Of a stretch of DNA of 64,000 nt, positions 51,518-60,832 are shown piece after piece. The DNA is from Winogradskyella pacifica. GTDB lineage: Bacteria > Bacteroidota > Bacteroidia > Flavobacteriales > Flavobacteriaceae. The notes under the pieces were generated by a model, which saw nothing but the letters and a program-made list of their open reading frames with translations, had not been told where the DNA came from and did no database searches. Within the stretch, counting starts at the first letter, position 1. Each line of letters begins with the position of its first letter. Position numbers and translations under genes: made by a program. Where the stretch lies: the NCBI RefSeq assembly GCF_013403915.1, contig NZ_JABFDI010000011.1:80468-144467 (forward strand), written 5' to 3'.

Positions 51518-52150
51518 TTAAACTTCCATCTTCTTTAATTCATTATAGTTTTTGTTTAATCGTTTTAGAAGTATCCCGTAAATTAGCTTATAAAATAACC
51601 AAAATACTAGTATGAATACGCCTGTTAATAAAACAGTAAATCCATAAAGGAATAGCATTTGTTTAGAGTTAAAGGCTTCAACTTGATCGTGAAACTCTAT
51701 ATTTTGATTAAACTCAAAATAGAATGTTAATGGTACAGAAATAAAAATCACGACTAAATTATAAATCACATAGTATTTAATAATTTTACGTGTTTTTAAA
51801 ATACTCTCCATCAATTTTTTTGCACTGTCTGTGGTAGAAATTGATTTATAGGATTTATACAATAAATATATAAACATAAAGATTACAATAAATCCAAAGA
51901 TTGTAATACCAACAAACACAGGGTTGTGATAACTCTTATCTAAACTCTCTTTATAAGTATCAGACGAAAAATAAGGTAAAACATTTATAAGAATCCATAA
52001 CCCTAACTCTGCAATACTTATATAGAATAAAGTTCTTACAATGCTCGACGATTTTTTATGACTCATGTTATAGATATCACTATCTGTAAATGATTTATAT
52101 TGATTCTCGGATTTATTCCAATCCTTCTTTAATAATTCTAATTCATCCAT
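51518..52150 (-). CDS. Four-helix membrane protein beside an ECF sigma factor
   Basis: 210 residues. Cytosolic N-terminus with LLKKDWNKSENQYKSFTDSDIYNMSHKK, then four membrane helices around 37-60, 78-98, 122-145 and 170-195. The gene starts 4 bp after the stop of the sigma gene and is translated with it. N-terminal pattern resembles small flavobacterial membrane proteins found after ECF sigma genes, which could act as anti-sigma factors, but no anti-sigma motif is seen. Function is by position only. Confidence 0.8.
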   Translation of the reverse strand: MDELELLKKDWNKSENQYKSFTDSDIYNMSHKKSSSIVRTLFYISIAELGLWILINVLPYFSSDTYKESLDKSYHNPVFVGITIFGFIVIFMFIYLLYKSYKSISTTDSAKKLMESILKTRKIIKYYVIYNLVVIFISVPLTFYFEFNQNIEFHDQVEAFNSKQMLFLYGFTVLLTGVFILVFWLFYKLIYGILLKRLNKNYNELKKMEV

Positions 52151-52154
52151 AATG

Positions 52155-52649
52155 TTACGGATTAAGTATGGTTCTTAATTTCTTTTTAACGCGATTCATT
52201 TTCACTCGTGCATTCACTTCAGATATACCTAGAGTCGCGCTTATCTCTCTATAATCTTTGTCTTCTAAATACAAGAAAACTAAAGCTTTTTCAATATCAT
52301 TTAATTGATGTACAGCTTGGTATAAGAGCTTTAATTGCTGCTCTTCTGTATCATCGTATTCTTCCGCTTTTATTTTAAACTCAACGGAATCAAATTCCTG
52401 AGTATTTATACTTCGTTTCGATTTTCTGTATAACGTAATTGCGGTATTTAACCCTACACGATACATCCAAGTGCTAAATTTAGCATCTCCTCTAAACTTA
52501 GGGAAGGCTCGCCATAATTGTATGGTGATTTCTTGAAACAAATCGTTATGCGCATCTGCATTGTTGGTGTATAAACGACACACCTTATGCACAATGTTTT
52601 GATGCTTTTGCAACTGTTCTACAAAACTATGTTCTAGTTCTTTGTTCAA
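52155..52649 (-). CDS. ECF-type RNA polymerase sigma factor
   Basis: 164 residues. Region 2 (KHQNIVHKVCRLYTNNADAHNDLFQEITIQLWRAFPKFRGDAKFSTWMYRVGLNTAITLYRK, residues 15-75) and region 4 (VHQLNDIEKALVFLYLEDKDYREISATLGISEVNARVKMNRVKKKLR, 113-160) are both clear. The TDxxxE-type pattern of flavobacterial ECF factors is visible. It is coupled with a membrane protein downstream, and has a -7 box 52 bp upstream (52702-52709). Regulon unknown. Confidence 0.94.
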   Translation of the reverse strand: MNKELEHSFVEQLQKHQNIVHKVCRLYTNNADAHNDLFQEITIQLWRAFPKFRGDAKFSTWMYRVGLNTAITLYRKSKRSINTQEFDSVEFKIKAEEYDDTEEQQLKLLYQAVHQLNDIEKALVFLYLEDKDYREISATLGISEVNARVKMNRVKKKLRTILNP

Positions 52650-52701
52650 TTGATGAAATTAGTTGGTTATCTAATTAGTAGTAAGAGTTTCTGTTTTGTT
52701 A

Positions 52702-52709
52702 CAAATTTA
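52702..52709 (-). promoter_or_regulatory. Bacteroidota -7 box (TAAATTTG on the minus strand)
   Basis: Exact TAnnTTTG match 52 bp upstream of the ECF sigma gene ATG at 52649; a TTG lies about 20 bases further up. Confidence 0.55.
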
Positions 52710-52752
52710 TTCAACTATTGTTTTAAAAGACAATTTTAGGTTTGATAATTCG

Positions 52753-52760
52753 TATTTTTG
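52753..52760 (+). promoter_or_regulatory. Bacteroidota -7 box (TATTTTTG) of the NDH-2 gene
   Basis: Exact match 25 bp before ATG 52786; divergent from the sigma gene promoter only 44 bp away. Confidence 0.6.
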
Positions 52761-52785
52761 TAGCTGAAATTACAATAGATATTTA

Positions 52786-54057
52786 ATGAATATTCCTCAG
52801 TCTAATCTACCAAGAATCGTCATTATAGGTGGTGGTTTTGCTGGTATAAACTTAGTCAAATCTTTAGCCAATAAAAATTTTCAAGTGGTCTTAATAGACA
52901 AACGTAACTACCATACGTTTCAACCATTATTATACCAAGTCTCTAGTTCGGGTTTAGAACCAGATTCTATTGCGTATCCGCTTCGAAAGATTATAAAAAA
53001 GCATCATACTACATTTTTCCGTTTAACTGAGGTTGAACAAATTCTACCAGAAAAGAATGAAATTATTACATCTATTGGTCATTTAACTTATGATTACTTG
53101 GTTCTTGCCACTGGAACAAAAACTAATTATTTTGGCAATAAGGCTATTCAGTCCTCTAGTATGCCAATGAAAACGGTACCACAAGCTTTAGATATAAGAA
53201 GTCTTATTTTACAGAATTTTGAAAAAGCAGCCATTGCAGATTCAAAAAGTGAGCGTGAAGCATTTCTTAATTTTGTGATAGTTGGAGCAGGACCAACAGG
53301 AGTAGAGCTCGCTGGTGCCATAGCAGAGTTGAAAAATAATATTTTACCGCGAGATTATCACGATTTAGATCCTGATGATATGCACATTCATTTATTAGAA
53401 GGTGCAGATCGTGTATTGCCACCAATGAGTGAACATGCTTCAAAAAAGGCGACACAATTTTTAAATAAATTGGGAGTTAAAATACATTGCAACACGTTTG
53501 TAAAGCATTACGACGGTACAATGGTTACGACAAATTCTGAATTAAAATTAGAATCTGAAACCTTAATTTGGGCAGCAGGTGTTACTGGTGCTCCGGTACA
53601 AGGATTAAACGCGGATGCTTTAATAGAAGGAGCAAATCGGTATAACGTGAATCAATTTAATCAAATAGAAGATTACGCTAATATTTTTGCAGTTGGTGAT
53701 ATTGCTTTAATGGCTTCGGAAGAATATCCTAAAGGGCACCCTCAAGTTGCACAGCCAGCGATACAACAAGGAAATTTATTAGGAAAAAACTTAGTCCGAT
53801 TAATAGAAAATAAACCCTTGAAACCCTTTGTATATAAAGACAAAGGCTCTATGGCTACTATTGGTAGAAATAAAGCCGTTGTGGATTTAAAACATTATAA
53901 GTTTGGTGGCTTTTTTGCTTGGTTTATATGGATGTTTGTACACTTAATGTCGTTGGTAGGTTTTAGAAATCGAGTGATTGTATTATTCAATTGGACGTAC
54001 AATTACATCAATTTTGATAAAGCAGCACGACTGATAATCCGACCGTTTAAGAAATAG
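52786..54057 (+). CDS. Type II NADH:quinone oxidoreductase (NDH-2)
   Basis: 423 residues, the family length. FAD site VIIGGGFAGINLVKSLA (~10-26), NYHTFQPLLYQV (~43-54), NADH site VIVGAGPTGVELAGAIAEL (~163-181), LIWAAGVTG, AVGDIALM (~303) and the quinone-type PAIQQGNLLGKNL (~322). The C-terminal ~60 residues (FGGFFAWFIWMFVHLMSLVGF) are an amphipathic membrane anchor. It transfers electrons from NADH to menaquinone without pumping protons, so it uses the product of the men genes upstream. Confidence 0.94.
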   Translation: MNIPQSNLPRIVIIGGGFAGINLVKSLANKNFQVVLIDKRNYHTFQPLLYQVSSSGLEPDSIAYPLRKIIKKHHTTFFRLTEVEQILPEKNEIITSIGHLTYDYLVLATGTKTNYFGNKAIQSSSMPMKTVPQALDIRSLILQNFEKAAIADSKSEREAFLNFVIVGAGPTGVELAGAIAELKNNILPRDYHDLDPDDMHIHLLEGADRVLPPMSEHASKKATQFLNKLGVKIHCNTFVKHYDGTMVTTNSELKLESETLIWAAGVTGAPVQGLNADALIEGANRYNVNQFNQIEDYANIFAVGDIALMASEEYPKGHPQVAQPAIQQGNLLGKNLVRLIENKPLKPFVYKDKGSMATIGRNKAVVDLKHYKFGGFFAWFIWMFVHLMSLVGFRNRVIVLFNWTYNYINFDKAARLIIRPFKK

Positions 54058-54086
54058 GGTGTAAGGTCTTATTTTAGATTTAATGT

Positions 54087-54106
54087 GCTTTAATAATGAT
54101 TAAAGC
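54087..54106. terminator. Possible terminator between NDH-2 and the lysoplasmalogenase-like gene
   Basis: Perfect 8-bp stem GCTTTAAT (54087-54094) / ATTAAAGC (54099-54106) with a 4-base loop between two convergent genes; U-tracts are weak on both sides. Confidence 0.5.
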
Positions 54107-54112
54107 GAGCTG

Positions 54113-54799
54113 TTACTTTAGAATTATTTCAGTTTTTAGCTTTAAAATCCCAATAACAATTAAGTATTGCGCTAAAGCATAGGTTATCATAATACTAAAG
54201 TCAGAATAATTTAGTGGTGCATAAAACTTATTGAGCGCCAAAATGCTATCTGAAACCATAAATAGTAAAGCTCCTAGAAATACGAGGCCGTAACTCAATA
54301 TATTTACCGTGTCTTTTCTTAAATAAGCTGCAGTTGCCATACTTAAAATAACCAGCATGTAAATAACAACCGGAATAAACATATCTCCTAGATTTCCATT
54401 TAAAAAATAGAATAAGCTCGCTGCATAAACGAGTAAGACTGCTATAAATCCTAAAGGTGATTTTTGCTTGTTTCTATGTTTCAAAAATACCAAAACATAC
54501 ATTAGATGAGCTGTTAAAAAAGCAACCAATCCCAATGTAAAAAAGTGAGGTGATTTATCTACAAACATTAGTAATATGTCTCCTAGAACAGAAAAGACCA
54601 AAGCTAAAAGCGTTCCGTTTTTTATCGTTTTAGGTAGTGATTCAGACGTATTTAAAAAGAAAACACTAAGACTAATCACAATAGCTGGTTTCGCGATATA
54701 ATGAACTGTTTTTAGAGATTCTACACTTCCTGTTGCAAGTTCGATAAGTACAATAATAAAGAAGAGAATGCTGAATTGTTTTTCTGTTTTAGATAACAT
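54113..54799 (-). CDS. Lysoplasmalogenase-like membrane protein (YhhN/TMEM86 family)
   Basis: 228 residues, about eight short helices; family pattern of YhhN/TMEM86: KPAIVISLSVFFL, LLALVFSVLGDILLMF, HFFTLGLVAFLTAHLMYVLVF, and GALLFMVSDSILALNKF. Such proteins cleave the vinyl-ether bond of lysoplasmalogens or act on related lipids. The gene is convergent with NDH-2; a -7 box at 54836-54843 (minus) lies 36 bp upstream. Confidence 0.9.
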   Translation of the reverse strand: MLSKTEKQFSILFFIIVLIELATGSVESLKTVHYIAKPAIVISLSVFFLNTSESLPKTIKNGTLLALVFSVLGDILLMFVDKSPHFFTLGLVAFLTAHLMYVLVFLKHRNKQKSPLGFIAVLLVYAASLFYFLNGNLGDMFIPVVIYMLVILSMATAAYLRKDTVNILSYGLVFLGALLFMVSDSILALNKFYAPLNYSDFSIMITYALAQYLIVIGILKLKTEIILK

Positions 54800-54835
54800 T
54801 TAGGTGGTTTTATGGAATGTGTGTATGCGTTGAAC

Positions 54836-54843
54836 CAAATATA
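54836..54843 (-). promoter_or_regulatory. Bacteroidota -7 box (TATATTTG on the minus strand)
   Basis: Exact match 36 bp upstream of the YhhN-like start. Confidence 0.5.
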
Positions 54844-54957
54844 TTCAATTCGTCATAGAATTTATACAGTTCGGTAAAATAGAATTCATGTTCACTTAAA
54901 AAGACGTCAAATTTGTGCTATCAACAAAAAACGAACTTTTTAATCATCAATCAAATC

Positions 54958-57156
54958 ATGAAATCACAGATTCACAACTACCCAGAGAACACTAGAAAAA
55001 TGGTGCGTAAAACTCTAATCACAATTATTGCACTTTTAATTAGTACCATTATATTTTCACAAACTACTATTTCAGGAAAAGTTACAGATACTAAAGGCGA
55101 AGCTATTATTGGGGCTAATGTGTATTTAGAAGGTACTTATGATGGAGCTACTTCAGATGACCATGGTAAATTCGCTTTTTCAACAGTCGAAACAGGAATA
55201 CAAACCTTAAGCATTTCCTTTTTATCTTTTGAAACTAAAACGATTGTTGATAATGTTTCAAAATTTCAAAACCTTCAAATAAAATTGCGAGAAGATGTAG
55301 AATCTTTAGATGCTGTAATTATCAGCGCAGGTACATTTGAAGCGAGTGATAACTCTAAGGTTTCTGTTTTAAAACCGTTAGATGTGGTGACTACAGCAAG
55401 TGCTTTAGGTGATTACGTTGGTGCACTACAGACCTTGCCAGGAACGTCGAATGTTGCAGAAGATGGTCGTTTGTTTGTGCGTGGTGGAAATGCCGATGAA
55501 ACACAAATCTTTATCGATGGTATTCGTGTTTTTACTCCCTACACACCAACGACTAATAACATTCCGACGCGCGGACGGTACTCTCCATTTTTATTTGATG
55601 GTATTACGTTTTCTACTGGAGGTTATTCTTCCGAATTCGGACAAGCATTGTCGAGTATACTGCTTTTAAATACTATTGACGAACCAGACCAAGAGAAAAC
55701 TGATATTGGTATTATGAGTGTGGGTGCTAGTTTAGGCAATACACAGAAATGGGAGAAATCATCTTTGAGTTTTAGTGCTAGTTACATTAATCTGGCACCT
55801 TATTTAGCCATTTTTGAAGATAAAAACGAATGGAAAACTCCTTTCGTAGGGGCACAAGGTGAAACTGTTTTTAGACAAAAATTGAATAATGGCATGTTAA
55901 AGTTTTATGCTGCATTTGATGCTACAAAATTTGAATTAAATCAAGAAGACATTAATTATGAAGAGGGTATCGATTTTAAATTGAATAACAACAACTTCTA
56001 TCTTAACACATCGTATAAAGGAGTTTTAGGACATAATTGGACAATGTCTTCTGGTGTCAGTTATACGTATGCTAAAAATAAAACAGGCATTGAAACGACA
56101 GAGATAAATGACACTGAAAATTCTGCACATGTAAAATTGAAATTAAAAAAACGATTCAATAGTAGATTTAAGTTGAGTTTTGGCGCCGAACAGTTTATAA
56201 CCGATTTTGACGAGAATTATAAAGAAGATACTATAGATGAAATGTATGGTTTTAATAATAATATAACTGCAGCATTTGCTGAAGCAGACGTCATTTTTTC
56301 TAAAAATATAGCCCTAAAGGTTGGGGTGAGAGCAGACCATAGTTCTATATTTAATTCTACAGATATTGCACCAAGAGCTGCATTGGCTTATAAAAGTTCT
56401 AAAAATGGACAGTTCTCTTTAGCTTATGGTAACTTTTTTCAAAATCCAAATAGTACTATTTTAAAATTTGAACACAATTTAAAAGCACAAAAAACATCAC
56501 ATTATATAATTAATTATCAATATGTAAATGATGGAAAAATATTTAGAGCAGAAGCCTATCGAAAAGATTATGATAACCTCATAAAATTTGATGGTGAGTT
56601 TGAAACCTTTGCGACTAATTTTGAATCTACAGGTGAAGGCTATGCGCAGGGGCTCGATTTATTTTGGAGAGATAACACGAGCATTAAAAATTTAGATTAT
56701 TGGATCAGTTATTCTTATTTAGATACCGAACGCGATTATAGAAATTATACAACTGCAGCACAACCAAGTTATGCGACCAATCATAATCTATCTATTGTAG
56801 GAAAGTATTGGATAGAAAGTTTAAAAAGTCAAGTTGGTTTTGATTATGGCTTTTCTTCTGGTCGTCCTTATACCAATCCTAATACAACTGATTTTCTAAA
56901 TGAACGCACAAAACCATTTAATAGTCTAAGTTTAAATTGGGCTTATTTATTAGACCAACAAAAGATTCTTTATTTCTCTGTAAATAACGTATTAGGGTTT
57001 AAAAATGTAAATGGTTATCAGTACGCAGATACACCAAATTTAAATGGCCAATTTAGCAGAAGGGCATTAACTCCTGCTGCAGATCAATTCTTTTTTGTTG
57101 GGTTCTTTTGGACCATAAGTGAAAACGGAAATGACAATCAATTAAATAACTTATAA
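54958..57156 (+). CDS. TonB-dependent receptor with CarboxypepD_reg-like domain
   Basis: About 732 residues from ATG 54958, or 718 from ATG 55000 which begins directly at the signal peptide (MVRKTLITIIALLISTIIFSQ). N-terminal CarboxypepD_reg domain (GKVTDTKGEAIIGANVYLEGTYDGATSDDHGKF), a plug (DYVGALQTLPGTSNVAEDGRLFVRGG) and a 20+ strand barrel with repeated aromatic-rich strands to the end (FFWTISEN...). The plug lacks the SusC-type RG-rich segment and is closer to Fe/B12-type receptors. Ligand unknown. A TonB protein gene starts 92 bp later. Confidence 0.9.
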   Translation: MKSQIHNYPENTRKMVRKTLITIIALLISTIIFSQTTISGKVTDTKGEAIIGANVYLEGTYDGATSDDHGKFAFSTVETGIQTLSISFLSFETKTIVDNVSKFQNLQIKLREDVESLDAVIISAGTFEASDNSKVSVLKPLDVVTTASALGDYVGALQTLPGTSNVAEDGRLFVRGGNADETQIFIDGIRVFTPYTPTTNNIPTRGRYSPFLFDGITFSTGGYSSEFGQALSSILLLNTIDEPDQEKTDIGIMSVGASLGNTQKWEKSSLSFSASYINLAPYLAIFEDKNEWKTPFVGAQGETVFRQKLNNGMLKFYAAFDATKFELNQEDINYEEGIDFKLNNNNFYLNTSYKGVLGHNWTMSSGVSYTYAKNKTGIETTEINDTENSAHVKLKLKKRFNSRFKLSFGAEQFITDFDENYKEDTIDEMYGFNNNITAAFAEADVIFSKNIALKVGVRADHSSIFNSTDIAPRAALAYKSSKNGQFSLAYGNFFQNPNSTILKFEHNLKAQKTSHYIINYQYVNDGKIFRAEAYRKDYDNLIKFDGEFETFATNFESTGEGYAQGLDLFWRDNTSIKNLDYWISYSYLDTERDYRNYTTAAQPSYATNHNLSIVGKYWIESLKSQVGFDYGFSSGRPYTNPNTTDFLNERTKPFNSLSLNWAYLLDQQKILYFSVNNVLGFKNVNGYQYADTPNLNGQFSRRALTPAADQFFFVGFFWTISENGNDNQLNNL

Positions 57157-57247
57157 CTCTTAAGATGTTGATAATAAGTGAAACATGACATAAGTCATAA
57201 TTTTTAAGCACCATGATGCTTACTTTTATATAACAAAATTAAACGTC

Positions 57248-57976
57248 ATGGAACTCAAAAAAAACCCAAGAGCCAATGTAGGTCGAAACAGCAGTTTATT
57301 TTTTGCTGTTGGCTTAAACGTAATGTTACTTTTAACGTATTTAGGATTGGAACATAAGACTTACGATATAGAAGCCGTTAAAATTGACGTCTTAATGTTA
57401 GAAGATCAATTTGATGAAGATATTCCGATAACAATAATCGATGTATTACCACCTCCTCCTCCTCCGCAACAACAAGTCGTAACAGAAGTTATTACTATAG
57501 TTGAAGACGTTGCCGATGTTGAAGAAAGCGTTATTCAAAGTACCGAAATAGGACAAGATGATACTATAGATGATCGTGAAGTTGGTATTGAAGATGTTGC
57601 CGTAGAGGACGTAGAAGAGGATATTGAAGTGCCTTTTGCAATCATTGAAAAAGTGCCTCAATTCCCAGGGTGTACCGGAAATAATCTTGAATTAAGAGCA
57701 TGTTTTGAACGCAAAATTCAAGAGCATTTGCAAAAACACTTTAGATATCCTGAAGCTGCAGCAGAACTTAATATTGATGGTAAGGTGTATGTATTCTTTT
57801 TAATTGATAAATATGGGAACGTCACTAAAGTTAAGAGTAGAGGACCAGACCAACTTTTAGAAACAGAAGCAGAGCGTATCATTAATTTATTACCCAAAAT
57901 GGAACCCGGAAGACAGCGTGATATGAATGTAAGTGTTCCTTATAGTATTCCTATTAACTTTAAATTGCAACAATAA
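57248..57976 (+). CDS. tonB: Energy transducer TonB
   Basis: 242 residues. One N-terminal membrane helix (~17-34, LFFAVGLNVMLLLTYLGL), a proline/glutamine stretch (PPPPPPQQQ) and acidic linker that spans the periplasm, and the C-terminal TonB domain with FPGCTGN, YPEAAAELNIDGKVYVFFLIDKYGNVTKVKSRG and the final INFKLQQ. It passes proton-motive force from ExbB/ExbD to the outer-membrane receptor just upstream. ExbB/ExbD genes are not present nearby. The Pro-rich and acidic linker is shorter than in E. coli. Confidence 0.94.
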   Translation: MELKKNPRANVGRNSSLFFAVGLNVMLLLTYLGLEHKTYDIEAVKIDVLMLEDQFDEDIPITIIDVLPPPPPPQQQVVTEVITIVEDVADVEESVIQSTEIGQDDTIDDREVGIEDVAVEDVEEDIEVPFAIIEKVPQFPGCTGNNLELRACFERKIQEHLQKHFRYPEAAAELNIDGKVYVFFLIDKYGNVTKVKSRGPDQLLETEAERIINLLPKMEPGRQRDMNVSVPYSIPINFKLQQ

Positions 57977-58118
57977 TAATTTTTAAACCGCTTACATAAT
58001 ATTAATCCTAAGTTTAGTTTGATTGAAATGTCATTATGAGACTAGTGAGAAATACTAATAATTAAGTTTAAAATGTATTTCTAGTCTACTCATAATGGCA
58101 TTTTTTGCTCATTATATT

Positions 58119-58646
58119 TTATAGATATGGGTTTTTCATAATGTACCAATTTAATACCTCAGTGTTATATTCAAACGTACTGGTAAGATGCATCCCAATT
58201 TTTTTTAAAATAACGTTAGATGCATTGTTATTTATATTTGCAACAGCACCAATTTCTGCAAGTTTTAGCGTTTTAAAGCCATATTCTAAGGAAGAAATAG
58301 CGGCTTCCGTTGCATACCCTTTTCCCCAATATTGTTCTTTAATTCTGGAGCCTAAATCATAATAGTTGAATTGAGTTCTGTAATCTTTCTCATATTTTAA
58401 ACCAGACCAACCTACAAAATGGTTTGTTGATTTCTCTATAATGGCGAAACGGCCTACTCCATGAGTTTTATACTGTTGCAAGATTTTGTTAATCATGGAA
58501 TGGGATTCTTCAATTTTTACAACAGGTTCATTTCCAAGAAAGAGATGGACTTCTGGGTTAGAGTCTAATTCATAAAAATCTAGTGTGTCGGCTTCTGTGA
58601 TTGATCTTAAAATAAGACGCTTAGTTTCAATAGGAATGAAATCCAT
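58119..58646 (-). CDS. GNAT-family N-acetyltransferase (RimJ/RimL-like)
   Basis: 175 residues. IETKRLILRSITEADTLDFYEL (~6-27) is the RimJ/RimL start, FAIIEKSTNHFVGWSGLKY, SRIKEQYWGKGYATEAAISSLEYGF (motif A with the Q/RxxGxG-like GKGYA, ~103-127) and NNNASNVILKKIGM follow. It transfers an acetyl group from acetyl-CoA to a protein N-terminus, amine or metabolite; substrate unknown. It is divergent from the sugar kinase gene. Confidence 0.92.
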   Translation of the reverse strand: MDFIPIETKRLILRSITEADTLDFYELDSNPEVHLFLGNEPVVKIEESHSMINKILQQYKTHGVGRFAIIEKSTNHFVGWSGLKYEKDYRTQFNYYDLGSRIKEQYWGKGYATEAAISSLEYGFKTLKLAEIGAVANINNNASNVILKKIGMHLTSTFEYNTEVLNWYIMKNPYL

Positions 58647-58799
58647 TTAAAATATTTAATTTTTGTGTGTGAAATTTTATAATGTATAATATTAATTCAT
58701 TCAAAGAAGTTTTAGTTCGTATCTTTTATCACAAAATAATTTTTAGCCATATCTTTAGTAAATTAAAAGATTTATTTGAGAACGTCAAAACATACTAAT

Positions 58800-59804
58800 A
58801 TGAATCAGATTATTACATTCGGGGAAGTTTTAATGCGTATTTCACCAAGGGGAAATAAAAAGTTTATGCAATCAAATATTGCTGAATTTTATTTTGGTGG
58901 TACCGAATTAAATGTTGGTATATCTATTGCAAATTTTGGTGGTAAAGTAAAACATATCAGTGTGGTTTCCGATGATTTTATTGGAGATACTGCTTTAGCA
59001 TACATTAGAAAGTTTGGGGTGAGTACGTCTTCTATAGAATATTCAAAACGACCTCTAGGAGTCTATTTTTTAGAAGTAGGAGCTGTAATGCGTCCAAGTA
59101 AAATTTCGTATAACAGATCGCATTCGTCGTTTTCGGAAATAGTGCCGGCAATGGTCGATTGGGAAAAGGCATTGAGAAAAGCCAATTGGTTACATTGGAC
59201 GGGTATTACACCAGCGCTAACACAAGGCGCGTTTGACACTTTAAAAGAAGGCCTCGTTTTAGCCCGAGAAAAAGGCATAACCGTTTCTGCAGACCCAACC
59301 TATCGCAGTGGTTTATGGCAATATGGCAAAGATGCTAAATCGTCTTTAATAGAATTATTGCACTATTCTAATATTTTTATTGGTGGTATAAATGAAATTA
59401 ATGAAGTTTTGGGGACTAATTATAGTTATTCAAATGAAGATTTTCTGAAAGCAAGTCAAGAACTTATGGAAACATTTCCATCAATTGAAAAGGTGTTTGA
59501 TAAAATAAGAACTTCTTTAAATTCATCATGGCATCGCATTAGAGCAAGAATGTGGAATGGTGTAGAATTTAAAGAATCTGAAGATTTAGATATTACGCAT
59601 GTTATAGATAGAATTGGTACGGGTGATGCATTTGCTGCTGGATTAATTCATGGTTTACAAGAGTATGATGATTTTAAAGCAATGCAATTTGCAAGTGCAG
59701 CTTGCGCATTAAAACATACCTACGAAGGTGATGTTAACTATGCTAATGCAGACGACGTTTTATCTATTTTGGATGGTAATATTTCTGGACGTTTTCAACG
59801 TTAA
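58800..59804 (+). CDS. PfkB-family carbohydrate kinase, probable 2-keto-3-deoxygluconate kinase
   Basis: About 334 residues from ATG 58800 (the frame is open to a TTG at 58776 but ITFGEVLMRISP follows the ATG directly). Ribokinase-fold features: FGGTELNVGISIANFGG (~31-47), SVVSDDFIGD, WLHWTGITPALT and the signature DRIGTGDAFAAGLIHGL near 265 with the catalytic Asp. It is most like KdgK, phosphorylating 2-keto-3-deoxygluconate, but no KDPG aldolase or other sugar genes adjoin, so the substrate is a guess. Convergent with the AraC gene. Confidence 0.88.
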   Translation: MNQIITFGEVLMRISPRGNKKFMQSNIAEFYFGGTELNVGISIANFGGKVKHISVVSDDFIGDTALAYIRKFGVSTSSIEYSKRPLGVYFLEVGAVMRPSKISYNRSHSSFSEIVPAMVDWEKALRKANWLHWTGITPALTQGAFDTLKEGLVLAREKGITVSADPTYRSGLWQYGKDAKSSLIELLHYSNIFIGGINEINEVLGTNYSYSNEDFLKASQELMETFPSIEKVFDKIRTSLNSSWHRIRARMWNGVEFKESEDLDITHVIDRIGTGDAFAAGLIHGLQEYDDFKAMQFASAACALKHTYEGDVNYANADDVLSILDGNISGRFQR

Positions 59805-59858
59805 ATAATTTTTAAAATTTAGAACAGTCAAATTTGAAAAATTCAAAATCTTATAGGA

Positions 59859-60665
59859 CTAAGGTTCTAAGTAAATCTCATTCGCTTTTCTGTATTCAGA
59901 AGGGCGTTTTCCCATGATATTGCTAAATGTATTACTAAAAGTAGGTAAACTACTATAGCCCACCATATGGGCAATTTCAGATATATTATAATCGGAGTTC
60001 ATTAAATATTCTAAAGACTTAAATATGCGTAATTGCGTATAATACTTTATAAATGACATGCCCACATCTTTCTTAAAAAGTCGGTATAGGGATTTATCTG
60101 TCATGCTAAATTTTGAAGCCAATTGCGGTAATAAATGTTCTTGGTGTATTTGATCTTTAAGATAATTCGTAATATTAATTAATCGGTTGTCAGTAGGGTG
60201 AGGCAGTTCTAAATGTAGGGATTTTGAAACTGTTTGCTCTAAAAGCACCTTAAATGAACTGACAATGAGATACTTGTTTTTTTGTGATTTTAAAATATCA
60301 CCATTCCAAGTTTTTGTAAAAAGTAACATTTCCATAAGTAAGTTATTTATAGGGTAGATACCTTCTTTACTATAAAATACTGAGGAGATAGATGATACTG
60401 GGAAATAAAGATTTCGCATTACAACCTTTGGAGAGCTAGGATAGATGGAGTGTCTTACTCCAGACGGAATCCACATATAATGGCGTGCTGGTAGATAATA
60501 CATTCTAGTATTGGTTTTTATATGGACCACACCACCTTCAACATATATAAATTGGCCTTTATCGTGACTATGCGTTTCTATGAATTTTTCTCCCATTAAG
60601 TTATGGTAGCAAAATATGCTTTGTGGATTCTTATCAACTTCGGTTAAATAATACTTAGAATTCAT
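59859..60665 (-). CDS. AraC-family transcriptional regulator
   Basis: 268 residues. N-terminal cupin (FCYHNLMGEKFIETHSHDKGQFIYVEGG, ~19-46), then the two-helix-turn-helix DNA-binding domain in the last ~100 residues: LLPQLASKFSMTDKSLYRLFKKDVGMSFIKYYTQLRI and NISEIAHMVGYSSLPTFSNTFSNIMGKRPSEYRK. It reads a small-molecule or sugar signal through the cupin. Divergent from the CoA transferase (167-bp gap), which is therefore the likely target; it is also convergent with the sugar kinase. Confidence 0.93.
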   Translation of the reverse strand: MNSKYYLTEVDKNPQSIFCYHNLMGEKFIETHSHDKGQFIYVEGGVVHIKTNTRMYYLPARHYMWIPSGVRHSIYPSSPKVVMRNLYFPVSSISSVFYSKEGIYPINNLLMEMLLFTKTWNGDILKSQKNKYLIVSSFKVLLEQTVSKSLHLELPHPTDNRLINITNYLKDQIHQEHLLPQLASKFSMTDKSLYRLFKKDVGMSFIKYYTQLRIFKSLEYLMNSDYNISEIAHMVGYSSLPTFSNTFSNIMGKRPSEYRKANEIYLEP

Positions 60666-60832
60666 AATATATCTATACAGGAACTTATTTGCACTAAATT
60701 AATAAAATATTGTCTTTTTTCAATAAATAGACAATAAATATCTTCTATAAATTGCAACTTCGTTTTATTAAAAACATAATAAAATGAGCGATAAGAATAT
60801 AAAAGGTAATTTTTTTAGCAAAATTTTGTAAA

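Noticed and set aside
58105..58362. 85-residue plus-strand frame
   Set aside because: It overlaps the C-terminal half of the GNAT acetyltransferase on the opposite strand and has no recognisable features.
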